Positions 37,286-49,500 of a stretch of DNA of 64,000 bases are shown here, piece by piece. The stretch is taken from NCBI RefSeq assembly GCF_002776525.5, contig NC_045441.1:84336918-84400917 (forward strand), read 5' to 3'. Origin of the DNA: Piliocolobus tephrosceles (taxonomy: Eukaryota; Chordata; Mammalia; Primates; Cercopithecidae). The translations under genes and the position numbers were made by a program. Positions within the stretch are counted from its first letter, which is position 1. Each line of letters begins with the position of its first letter. The notes beneath the pieces are model-generated. The model made no database searches. It was not told the origin of the DNA and was given only the letters and a program-made list of their open reading frames with translations.

Positions 37286-37696
37286 AAAACAAAAAGGCAA
37301 AGCACCTTCTGGGTAAACATTACCTTGGCTGTGCCTTGGTAACAATTAGGAAAAACTACCCCTACCTCTAGGTAGATGCACCTCAATGCCAGGACACACT
37401 ACTTCTTACAAATAACCTGCCTTCATCTCATTGGCTGGGTGCCCATCTGCATAGCTGCACAGCACAATCCAAACAAACTGTATGTGGTAGCCCAAGTAAA
37501 CTGAAATTATTCCAAATAAACTGAAATTTAAGCACTTGAAAAAAGCTGAATACTCATTATGAAGACCGTGTGGTATTCTAAGTTCAATGTTCAGTGTCAA
37601 AATAGTTTAACAAGTTTTACTGAAGGGTTCAGACTTTCTCTCCTTAATAACTTAATGTAAAATGATGCCCAGAGTACCACTGCAAATTGAAGTCAC

Positions 37697-37989
37697 TTTT
37701 TTTTTTTTTTTTGAGACGGAGTCTCGCTCTGTCACCAAGCTGGAGTGCGGTGGCGCAATCTCAGCTCACTGCAATCTCTGTCTCCAGGGTTCAAGCAATT
37801 CTCCTGCCTCAGCCTCCCAAGTAGCTGGGATTACAGGAGCGCACCACCATGCCCAGTGAATTTTTCAGTTTAGTAGAGACAGGCTTTGATCATGTTGGCC
37901 AGGATGGTCTCGATCTCCTGACCTCATGATCCGCCTGCCTTGGCCTCTCAAAGTGCTGGGATTACAGGCATAAGCCACCACACTCAGCC
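37697..37989 (-). repeat. Alu
   Basis: Full-length reverse-complement Alu with T16 head. Confidence 0.95.
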
Positions 37990-38687
37990 AGACACTGTTA
38001 CTCTTAAAGTCAAAGGATCATAGAGTGACTTTACATACCTTTTAGTTATTTGAAACATTTGGGGAACACTGATAACTGAAGGGAAACAAACCTGCAAATA
38101 ATTTCCCAAGTTCCATTTAGATTTTTCAAAGGTTGTCTACAAAACCTGATATTTACACATACATACATGTATTTGTGACAGAAAATGGAATAATTTACAA
38201 TGGAAACAGGGTGTGCATGTATGCACTGTAAAGACTCTTATTGAGCCTACTTAAGGTACTGGTATGAAAAATAAAGGTGTTAAAAAGCCAGTATTCATTG
38301 ATGCTGTCCTAACAGTCAAATACATGCAGGATAAGCATATGAACTAGTCCTATATTGAGAATCATATATTTCAAAAAAATTAAGACTAGTAACCTAATTT
38401 TTAGTGACAATATATTCATGTACTATGCAATAGCACCAACTGAATGTCACTGGTGGTAGGTAGTCTTACTCCTACAAGAACATACTCAAAGGCAAATGCC
38501 TTATATCCACAGATTCAAATTGACATTTCTTGTATTTGAATTTTCTCTTCTCCAAGTGGTTTTATCAGTAAGTGCCAGATCAAGCCAATCCGTGTATATA
38601 TCCCAAATCCTTGTATATACCCCTGTATCTGTAATTCAATGCCATCCTTTTCTTTTTCATCTCCTACCAAATTAGGGGGTAATCTTC
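37990..38687. other. Intergenic, nothing recognised
   Basis: No gene or repeat family recognised. Confidence 0.5.
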
Positions 38688-38970
38688 TTTTTTTTTTTTT
38701 TTTGAGATGGAGTCTCACTCTGTCACCCAGGCTGGAGTATAGTGGTGCGATCTCGGCTCACTGCAACCTCCACTTCCCAGGTTCAAGCAATTCTCCGCCT
38801 TTGGAGGGTACAGCTGGGACTACAGGTGCATGCTGCCTTGCCCAGCTAATTTTCTGTATTTTTAGTAGACAGGGTTTCACTATGTTGGCCAGAATGGTCT
38901 TGATCTTCTGACCTCGTGATCCACCTGCATCGGCCTCCCAAAGTGCTGGGATTACAGGGGTGAGCCACCA
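38688..38970 (-). repeat. Alu
   Basis: Reverse-complement Alu with a rearranged left arm (GCCTTTGGAGGGTACAGCTGG) and a truncated start (ends at GAGCCACCA). Confidence 0.93.
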
Positions 38971-39459
38971 GAGAGTCAACTTTTGAATATTCTCAAAGTT
39001 ATTTACAAAGGTAAATAATTAAAAATAGCAAATTATATTCCACATGGTAGCCTGGTTAAGTCTTTCCTTCATGACTTCTAGCTACCACTCTACATAATCT
39101 AATTACTCAGCACCAAAATACTAGCATGGTCCACCAGTGACCCTCAAGTGTCAGTATTTCTGATGATTTCCAGAATTCAAATATTGAAATGTATTTTCCC
39201 TTTCTGTATGAAATTCAGGTTTTTCAAGGCAAGGTCATCCTATCCTGATTATCTTTTTAAATTTACAATACAACTAGAATATCCAAATGTATAATGCTAA
39301 GTTTGATATTCCCCAAACTTCACTTTACTGGTGGTTTTCAGTGACCAAGCAAATTATTATTCACTGTAATTCTCAGGAAACAATTATGAACATATATATA
39401 ATGTAAAATAAGACCAGTCAAGTTTATACTGTAATTTTTCTGTAACAGTCATTCAATTC

Positions 39460-39601
39460 TGTAGAAAATTGCAAACGTTTATTTTTAATATTTACATTTG
39501 GTTCTGTAAACAAAGCTGGTAAAAAAAATGTCCATACATATTTATAAAAATTTCAAGAATATGATCCTTATCACTTCTGAAAAGTATGCATTTTTTAAAG
39601 T
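39460..39601 (-). other. DBF4: DBF4 3' UTR (shortest likely form)
   Basis: Sequence after the DBF4 stop codon up to just past the first canonical AATAAA. The region is AT-rich and free of interspersed repeats. Longer 3' UTR forms cannot be excluded. Confidence 0.6.
39478..39483 (-). terminator. Candidate DBF4 polyadenylation signal AATAAA
   Basis: TTTATT on plus, AATAAA on minus, about 120 nt beyond the DBF4 stop. Cleavage would fall near 39460. It is the first canonical hexamer after the stop. Confidence 0.6.
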
Positions 39602-40577
39602 CTAAAAGCCAGTAAATGTAGAAGTTGAAGGGGACGAGAAAAACGCTGTTAACAGATTATTTGAATTTTCCTCTTCCCAAATATCTAAAACACTGCATAT
39701 ACCACTGTTTTCCGTGTAGCTTGTGAAACCCAAAAATTCTGATTTCTCTTCACTAGTCTGAAACAAGTCTAGTAAAGATTGTACTGGTGAACTACAAATT
39801 CTGTTTTCTTCTTGTGTAATAAATTCAGTTCTTTTATCAAATTCAGCATTTGGTTCCAGATTTTCTTTTCTATTTCTTCCTAATATTATTTTCACTTTTC
39901 GATGTATTTTACCAGAAGGTAAACTATCCATATTCTTGATGTCACATTCATTGAGTTCCTCAGGAGTAGTATGGGATGGAGCCTTTGCCTGAACAGTTAG
40001 GTGCTCTTGTGAACTGTTCATTGTTATCAGACCAGAATCATGAGTAAACATTGAATGAAGGTCCTTTTCCTTGAGATCCTTTGCTGGAAAAAGCATAATA
40101 TCTGACTTTTGTTTTGGTTGAGATGCACTATTATCTGTACTGAAATCAGAAACATGTACAGATGCCTTTACGTTACATTTATAGTGATCTGCCCTTAGTT
40201 CTTCTAAGTCATTTTCACTTAACGTGTGTTCGGAAATGTCAAGAATGCATTCCTGTTTGTTTTTATGTAGAGGTAGCTGTGTAAAACTCTGTCTTATGTC
40301 ATTGTCAGCTGTACTTAACATGGAACATTTATTAGTCGTTTTCTCATTAAGCCCTCTTAATTCATTTGAAGGGTGGGGGATGGGCTCTGAAGTAAACAGA
40401 AGCTCTTTTTCAGTTTCCTGGGTCTCTTTATACAGGAAATTCTGCTCCATCACTGTTATATCATCTTCCCAGCAATCTTTCTGAGAAATATGTTGGTATT
40501 CCACTTTTTCCTTTTGTTCAGTCTTTTTCAGGACATTTGCAGAAACAGGAGAAAGGGATCCAACATTGTATTTTATT
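39602..40577 (-). CDS. DBF4: DBF4 coding exon 12 (last exon, C-terminal tail)
   Basis: 976 bp of coding sequence, about 324 residues, from IKYNVGSLSPVSANVLKK to the stop TAG at 39604-39602. The tail is acidic and serine/threonine rich, with no known catalytic fold, and ends SSPSTSTFTGF. Compared with the human protein as remembered there are scattered substitutions but no frameshift. Acceptor TCCTACAAAG. Confidence 0.97.
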
Positions 40578-43500
40578 CTTTGTAGGAAAAATAAAAGAAA
40601 AATATTAAAATAATTGCTATCAAAAATTCCTTAGTTAGAAATTAAATTAGTAAAAACATTATATAATCGTTGAGAAACCTATTTAACTTGGGAAATTGTA
40701 CAAAAATACAAACATCTTAACATTTTGCCAAATTAACATGAGCTGTTTTTAAAGTAATACCACTTTTCAGATATAGCTGAAAACTCTAGTGTACCTCTCT
40801 CCTCTACATTCCTTGCCTCCCTCCCAGAGATAACCAATATCCTGAATTTTGACATTTAAAATTACTTTAATCATGTAAATGAAAGAAAGATGATAGTAAA
40901 GGGATCTGAGTTTGCCCCTAATTTTGCTTTCATTATTCTGAACAATTTCATAACTTCTGTGCTTTGATTTACATTAATGCACATTTTACTCTTCATTTTA
41001 CTTAGCAATGTGGAGAATAAGTATTTACTGAGAAACCTATGGCAAAAACATATATTTTAAATTTATATTTAAGAATATTTAATATCGAAATGAGCTAGAA
41101 ACTTAGTATCTTTATACTTTCAAAGGTGATAAAGTTGTAACTTTTGAGCTTCAAACATATTTGACCTAAAATTATTTTCTTCATGGAGCATCTTGATATC
41201 CCTGAAATGCCAGTTTGTATTAGACAACCCTAAATAATATACCATTAGAGAAAAAGTTAATAGCTCACCAATTACATTTTATGTCCCGCATGTCACAGAT
41301 TAACTGTGAGAAATGATACAATTTTTCCTGCCCCTTCAACCAGAATGTTTTTTTATCTTGTTCATACATTTACTTACAAATAAATATAAATCATTGAACA
41401 AATAGGCAATAAAAATATGTAAAAAAAAAAAAGAAAACTAGTCTAACCTGGCTTTTAAGTCCAAGATGTTTAGGAGACTTGCCCACAGAAGTAAAATTAG
41501 TGCACATAAAAATAAGACCATCAAGGAACAACCAGTACTAGCTCAGAATTTTGCTACAGACAGAATTTTTAAGGAATTATGAGTTCTTAGAGTAGCCCGC
41601 GTAGGATTTTTTTTTTTTTTTTTTGAGAGAGTCTCTCTGTCAACCAGGCTAGAGTGCAGTGGCCTGATCTCAGCTCACTGCAACTTCCACTTCTTAGGTT
41701 CAAGTGATTCTTGTGCCTCATCCTCCTAAGTAGTTGGAACTACAGGCATGTGACACCACTAATTTTTTTTTTTTTTTTTTTTACAGGCTTTCACCGCGTT
41801 GGCTAGGCTGGTCTACAACTCCTGGCCTCGAGTGATCTGCCCGCCTCAGCCTCTCGAAGTGCTGGGACTACAGGTGTGAGACACCCCGCCCAGCCACAGT
41901 AGCCCACATAGTTTTAATATTTGGAAATACGCCTCCTCTTCAAATCCACATTAAGTCAGTCATGAAACCATTCTGAATGTCACAGAAATATGGGATTTAA
42001 GAACTGTTCCACCTGAAGCAAAAAAACTTTCTAGTTAATTTTCAGAAGATGTATCTTGGTATCACATTTCTAATCTTCTTTATGCCTTAAATAAGGTTAG
42101 TCTAAGAATAAAGACTAACTTAATGAGTCATCACCACCTCTAGGGTATATCCATATGAAAACATTTCTTTTTAAGTTTATGGGAATAATCTAAACAGGAC
42201 AATTTTTGTCTATGTGCACTTAGTGTACATTGAGCAGTACTGTATTCACACTTAAAAGTCCTGTCAGTACCTTTAGTAAATATACCCATCATAAGGTTTA
42301 GGCAAAGATTTTTTTTTTTTTTTTTTTGAGACAGAGTCTTGCTGTGTCACCCAGGCTGGAGTGCAGTGGCGCGATCTCGGCTCACTGCAAGCTCCGCCTC
42401 CCGGGTTCATGCCATTCACCGGCCTCAGCCTCCCAGTAGCTGGGACTACAGGCGCCTGCCACCACGCCCGGCTAATTTTTTTTGTATTTTTAGTAGAGAC
42501 GGGGTTTCACCGCGTTAGCCAGGATGGTCTCGATCTCCTGACCTCGTGATCCGCCCGCCTCAGCCTCCCAAAGTGCTGGGATTACAGGCTTGAGCCACTG
42601 CGCCTGGCCTCAGGCAAAGATATTTAGTGAAAATACAAAGACCTAAGAGGCAAGTGGAGGAAGGTTTCTTAAAACTCCTTAATATTACCTAAAAGTTCAA
42701 TAAAACTTTTAGTCTGAGTAAATGGTAAATTTTATGGTTCTCTAGCCTTCAGTCTATTTTTGTAAATAAAATTGTATCAAAATACAGCCACATCTATTGT
42801 ACAAAAAAGCTAGTTAGTTGTAACATAGATCTGACAGTTCACAAAACCTAAAATATCAACTATCTGGCTCTTTACAGGAAAAGTCTGCCAACTCCTTCTA
42901 AACTACAATGTCAAGAATGAGACTAATTAGTGGGGTGTAGTGGCACATGCCTGTAATCCCAACTACTCAGGAGGCTGAGGCATGAGAATCTCTTGTGCAT
43001 GGGAGGTGGAGGTTGCAGTGAGCCGGGATTACACAACTTCACTCCAGCCTGGGTGATAGAGCGAGACCATCTCAAAATAAAACAAAAAATTTAAAAAAGG
43101 AAAAATTTTAGATAAAAAGAATTTTTTTTTTTTGAGACGGAGTCTGGCTCTGTCGCCCAGGCTGGAGTGCAGTGGCTGGATCTCAGCTCACTGCAAGCTC
43201 CGCCTCCTGGCTTTATGCCATTCTCCTGCCTCAGCCTCCCGAGTAGCTGGGACTACAGGTGCCCGCCACCTCGCCCGGCTAGTTTTTTGTATTTTTTAGT
43301 AGAGACGGGGTTCCACCGTGTTAGCCAGGATGGTCTTGATCTCCTGACCTTGTGATCCGCCCGTCTCGGCCTCCCAAAGTGCTGGGATTACAGGCTTGAG
43401 CCACTGCGCCCAGCCGATAAAAAGAAAATTTAAAAAGAATGGAACTAAAAGTAGTCTAAGGTAAGGATCTTTGATAGTAGGGAAGAAGGGAAGGGAAGAA

Positions 43501-46500
43501 GTTACTGGTTTTTAACCATATTTACATCCTGAAAATACATACTCCTTCTAAGAACAGGCAAACTGTGTTTATTTTTAGTTTAATAAAATAGTTTAATATT
43601 CGAGTATTATTTATTTATTTATTTATTTTTGAGACAAGAGTCTCACTGTCACCCAGGCTGGAGTGCAGTGGTGCAATCTTGGCTCACGCAACCTCTGCCT
43701 CCCAGGTTTCAAGTGATTCTTCTGCCTCAGCCTCCTGAGTAGCTGGGATTACAGGCACACACCACCACACCTGGCTAATTTTTGTAATTTTTTCAGTAGA
43801 GACAGGGTTTCACCATGTTGGCCAGGCTGGTCTCAAACTCCTGACCTCAGGTGATCCACCTACCTCAGCCTCCCAAAGTGCTGGGATTACAGGCATAAGC
43901 CACCACCCCCGGCCTTCTAGAATTTAAAACTTAGGTTGATAAAACTAATTACCTTTTCTTTTTAGGTGTGTCCTTTTCATATTCCACAAAGTCAAAAACT
44001 AACTTAGATACAATATCATCAACAACTTGATACTGGTTACTCTGTGCAAAGTTTCTGTGTTGCTCACTTAGAAGGTGCTAAAACAAAATTAAAAACATAT
44101 ATCAAAAAATTGTATTTTAAAACCAAGAGATGCCTTTTAAATTAAGGTTTTCTAACATTCTCATGCCCCTAAAATTAGGTTTCCAATAGCTACTCCAAAG
44201 ATAATACCCTTTACTAGACTTCAAAAGACGTTTAAAATAAAATAAAATAAAATAAAACAAAACAAAACAAAAGTCACTTTTGAGAAGCCAGTAAAACTAC
44301 TTTGGTTTTTAGTCTTCAGTGAGAAAAGACAAATACTAATTTGTAGTTACAGCGGAACTGAAAAGAATGAGCTATGTCAGAAAACGAAGACACAGGTTGG
44401 GCGCAGTGGCTCATGCCTGTAATCCCAGTACTTTGGGAGGCCGAGGTGGGCGGGTCACCTGAGGTCAGGAGTTTGAAACCAGCTTGGCCAACATGGTGAA
44501 ACCCTGTCTCTACTAAAAATACAAAAAAACAGCTGGGCGTGGTGGCACATGCCTGTAGTCCCAGCTACTTGGGAGGCTGAGGCAGGAGAATCATTTGAAC
44601 CCAGGAGGTGGAGGTTGCAGTGAGCTGAGATGGCACCACTGTACTCAAGCCTGGGCAACAGAGCAAGACTCTGTTGCAAAAAAAAAAGAAAAGAAAAAAA
44701 AAAACAGATATAGACAGAGAAATACAACAGTAACATTTTGGAAAACACGTTTCCCTCTATTACTTTGTCTTCAGGCAATTATTACCAAGTAAGGCAGGGC
44801 TTACAGAGTAATAAATGAATGAAATGTAAGTTAACATAAAAGAATCCAGAAAGTAGATTAAACACATGAACCACATTAAATGCTGTAAAGTACTAAAAAA
44901 GCCAAGATTCATAATTGAAGAACACATTTGAGAATGAACAACAAATGATCTCAATTACTCAGTGCTTGTAACAGAATATACAGAAATTACTCTCATTCTT
45001 AAGAGTAGTCAAAACCAGCAGGCGCAGTGCCTCATGCCTATAAGTCCTAGCACTTTGGGAAGCCAAGGATGGCGGATCACCTGAGGTCTGGAGTTCAAGA
45101 CTAGCCTGGCCAACAAGGTGAAATCCCGTCTCTACTAAAAATACAAAAATTAGCCAGGCATGGTGGCGCATGCTTGTAGTCCCAGCTACCAGAGAGGCTG
45201 AGGCAGGAGAATCTCTGGAACCCGGGAGGTGGAGGTTACAGTGAACTGAGATTGCATCACTGCACTCCAGCCTGCATGACAGAAAAAGACTCCATCTCAA
45301 ACAAAAACCAAAAAACAAAACAAAAAGAGTGATCAAAACCAAAAGTAAACAAGTTCACAGCATAGTGAGATAAAATTCACAGCAAACAAAGTTCCTTGTG
45401 AATAGATGGAATCTCCGGCCTAACTTTATTATTTGTCTGTCAGCTGATCAGGAAGGGAATTGTACTTAGAAGCTTGCCTCTAGATGACCATGAAAGAACC
45501 TAATTTCTATTTCCCTGGTTTCATGCAATTTTACATTTTGATGATTTGATTACATTTCCAAAAACTAAATTCTCCATTGGTCACAAAAAGCCACAATGCA
45601 TCCTGGAATATACATGTATTCCTTCCTTACTTGCAAACTTTACCATTTACAAATTATATATGCCCAGTAATAAAAACAAGCAATTATTAAAATTTAAAAG
45701 GAAACATCCAATCTGTAAGCTCAGATTCAGTCTACTAATGTTCTGGGAAGGAAAAATTTCCAACTTTTATTTAGTTCCCCTCTAATTTCCATTAAATTCT
45801 TCTTATTCATCCTTAAAGTCTTAATTTAAAAGTCACTTGTGTTCAGTTGGGCCTTTTGAGACCCTAATTCTAGGTTAAATAACCTCATTATTTATTCCCA
45901 TTGCTCTTCATACTTTTGTGAAACTCATCACACTTGGAAATATATATATTTTGTATCTACTCTGCCAGACCATAAGGTGCATAAGGGTAGGGATGTCCAC
46001 CTTATCTGTTGCTTTTTCTCCAGTACTCAAAAATATTTGTTAATTGAATCCCTTGATACAAGTGGAATTGAATCATTTTGAAACCTAACATTCAAAAAAT
46101 GTTTCTTTACTCTTAGCAACTAAGAAACATATAAATGAAAACTGTAAAAACATGACCTTAAATTTCAATCCCAACCTCTAATCTCAACATCTGCGTTCAC
46201 TAATTCTCCTTTGTGGCAACCATTGAACAACTTTTTTCATTTTTTAGCCTCGACATTTTCTGAGCACCAAATTAAGCATCCATTCTAGAGTATTTTGTTG
46301 CTACACCACCAAAGTAAAACTTCAGAACCAATTGGTAATTTTAATTTTCAAAATGATTTTCAGGAAGGGGAAATAATTCTGAGATACTTCAGCTTCTGAT
46401 TAAAAGCAATTTTAGACTAACCATAGTTTTCTCATTTATTACATAAAAACAAAAAAAAATTGACACAAAACACTAATATATTTTGGTTTATAAAATAAAC

Positions 46501-49500
46501 TTCAATTCAGAGTCTGAAGACAGATATGTTCAAGTATTATTCTTTCCCCTTAACTTTCCCACCATCTTCTACCAAAACCAAACCAAACACCAAAACAAAC
46601 CTATCTACTACATAAAAAATAATTCAAATAACAGCTGACAATAAGCAATTACTGTGTGCCAAACACTGTCCAAGGTCACACAGCCAGGGAGCCAGGATTC
46701 AAACCTGGCAGCCTGAATCCACAGCTCTTGCTCTTTTCATCAGTTTGCAAACTATAATAGTTCCCCCATTTTCATCCTATATACCCTACCTTTTCCAACT
46801 CTTCCATTTCTTTCTGCTACCTCAATGGTCTTTACTTCTTTAAACTCTTCTCTTCCCATTATAAATAATAAGCCCACTTTTTATTTGCTAAGGTTCAAAA
46901 TACTATAGTAACCCTTGACTACCATTTTCCCTTACTTGCAACATCCAATCCATTGGCAAATCCTCTTGGTCCCACCTTTAAAACAAACCCACAATCTGAC
47001 CACGTTTCAGCACTTCTACTACCACTTAGTCTGGACTACCAATATCTATTCCTTGGTCCCATCAATCATTTTAAATTGGGACTTTTGCACTTGCTTATCT
47101 CAATATCCAGGTCTTATTACTTCACTTCTCTCAGGTCTCTACTCAAATGTCACCTTATCAGTTAGGTGTTCCTTGTCTAGGCTAAATAGCAACATCTCCA
47201 TTCCTATCTTCTGTTTTTTCATAGCACTGATCTAATATTTTCTGTATACATTTTTATTACTCTTTTATCCTGTGGTTACCTATCTCTACCCCTACCCCAC
47301 CCCCACCCTACAGAATATAATCTTCACAAGGGTAAAAAATTAAGTCTGTTTTGTTCAATGCTGTTTGCCCAGAGTAGTGATCAGTATGTAGTAGATGCTC
47401 AGTATTTGTTGAATAAATAAAATTCATTTTCAATACTCATTTCCTCCCTTGAGTTATTAAAATGCAAAATATCTCCATCAGAATAACAAGCTAAAGTTTA
47501 AAACAGAAGTATTAGAGTTTTTGAAACAAGCCCCCAAAATATAAAATCTCATTTACAGTTTCTAGATCTTCATACTTCTGCAGGCAACATTCGCAATATC
47601 CTTTTTTCTTCTTCTCTTTCAACTGGAGTTGAATTGAGGTTCCACCATACTTATCACCATCCGTTTGGATTCTGACGACAGAAATACATAGTAAAGAATT
47701 AACTGCTGAACCTAAGGAATAACTTTTAAACTTTATTGTCCTAAACTATCACACAAAGAATCTGCGTAATTTGCAGAGACTTATATCAGCACGTACTTTT
47801 AATCATATTTCTTTACACTATATTGAGAAGCAAACTAAAGATTTAATGAATAATCTGGAGAATATTTCAGATCATTCAAGATAAACTACACAGTTTCATT
47901 TACAAATATTTTAAGACCCTCCCCACCTCCATCTAAACAGGTTCAGACTTATACAGAGGGAAAAGTAATCAGAATAGTAATTACAAACACAAACAACCAT
48001 TATGGCATAAACCAAACTATTTCAAATCTTTACAAAGAAAAGTTGAGATGAAATTCTGAATATTCCTTCTTAAAAGTAAAAATTCAAACCAACCTTAGTT
48101 TAACCTGAGTTTGCTTTTGCATACTAGATGGCTTGTCTACATCAAATGGACTGCAGGGCTTCTGAACAGAATAATTTATAAAAGGCATATTGGTCAGCTG
48201 AAGATAAAACGGCCTATAAAGTCTAAAAGAATAGAAAGACAAATACATGAGCTTCTTTATGATTAAAGAAAAAAAGTTTTAAAGTTTTGTGTTTCAAAGT
48301 CATATAATTCAGTTGGAATCTGAAATAAACAACAGAAATTATTTAGGCTTCCCTTCAAAAAATCAATTTCAGGCCTAATATTTTTAACACTTACACATTT
48401 TAACAATTGTGGTACAATTCAGTTGCATTAAGTAATCACAATTGCTGTGGTACCATCACTGCTACCATCCATCTTTTGTAAAATGACGTATTTTCATCTT
48501 GCAAAAACTGAAACTCTGTACCCATCAAACAGTAACTTCCCAAATACCCTTTCTCCATATCCCCTGACAACTACCATTCTACTTCTTGTTATCAATTTGA
48601 CTTATGTAGGTGCTTCATGAGTGGAACCATGCAGTATTTTTCGTTTTATTTCACTTAGCATATCTTAAAAGGTTTATTGATGTTGCATGTATCAGAATTT
48701 CAATCCTTTTTAAGGCTGAATAATATTCCATTGAGTGTGTGTACACACATCTCACATATTATTTATCCATTAATTTGCTGATGGACTTGGATTACTTTCA
48801 CTTTTTGGCTGCTGTGGAGTTTTGAATAGTAGCCATCCTAAATAATGTAAACTGGTATCTCACTATGGTTTAGATTCGCATTCCCTAATGATTAGTAATG
48901 CTGAGCATCTTTTCATATGCTTATTGGCTATTTGTGTATCATCTCGAAAAATGTCTATATTCAGCGCTTTGCCTATTTTTAAAACTGGGTTGTTTTGTTG
49001 TTGAGTTGTAATTCTTTATATATTCTGGATATTAACACTCTTATTAGATATATGACTTGTTCAACCTGAGAAAGCTGAAAAAAAAATAGATATATGACTT
49101 GCAGTATCTTCTTCCATTCTTTGGACTGTTATATCCCTTTAGGCACAGAAATTTGTATTTTTGATACGGTCCAATTTAATTATTTTATCTTTTGTTATCT
49201 GTGTTTTCGGTGTCATATCCAGCAAAGCACTGCAAATCCAATGTCATGAAGCTTTTCCCCTATGTTCTCTCCAAGAGTTTTACCATTTTAGGTCTTTGGT
49301 CCATTTTGAGTTAACTTTTGAACATGATGTAAGGTAGGAGCCTAATGCCATTCTTTTGCATGTGTATATCTAGTTTTCTCAATGCTGTTAAAAATGTCCT
49401 TTCTGCATTAAATGATCTTCATACCCTTGTTGAAAATCATTTGGCCATATGTGTGATGGTTTATTTCTAGGCTTTCTATTCTATTCCATTGGTTGATATG

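Noticed and set aside
44455..45342. Open frames with MNPGGG, HCNLHLPGSSDSPASASQVAG and similar
   Set aside because: These are the usual translations of Alu elements and recur all over the window.
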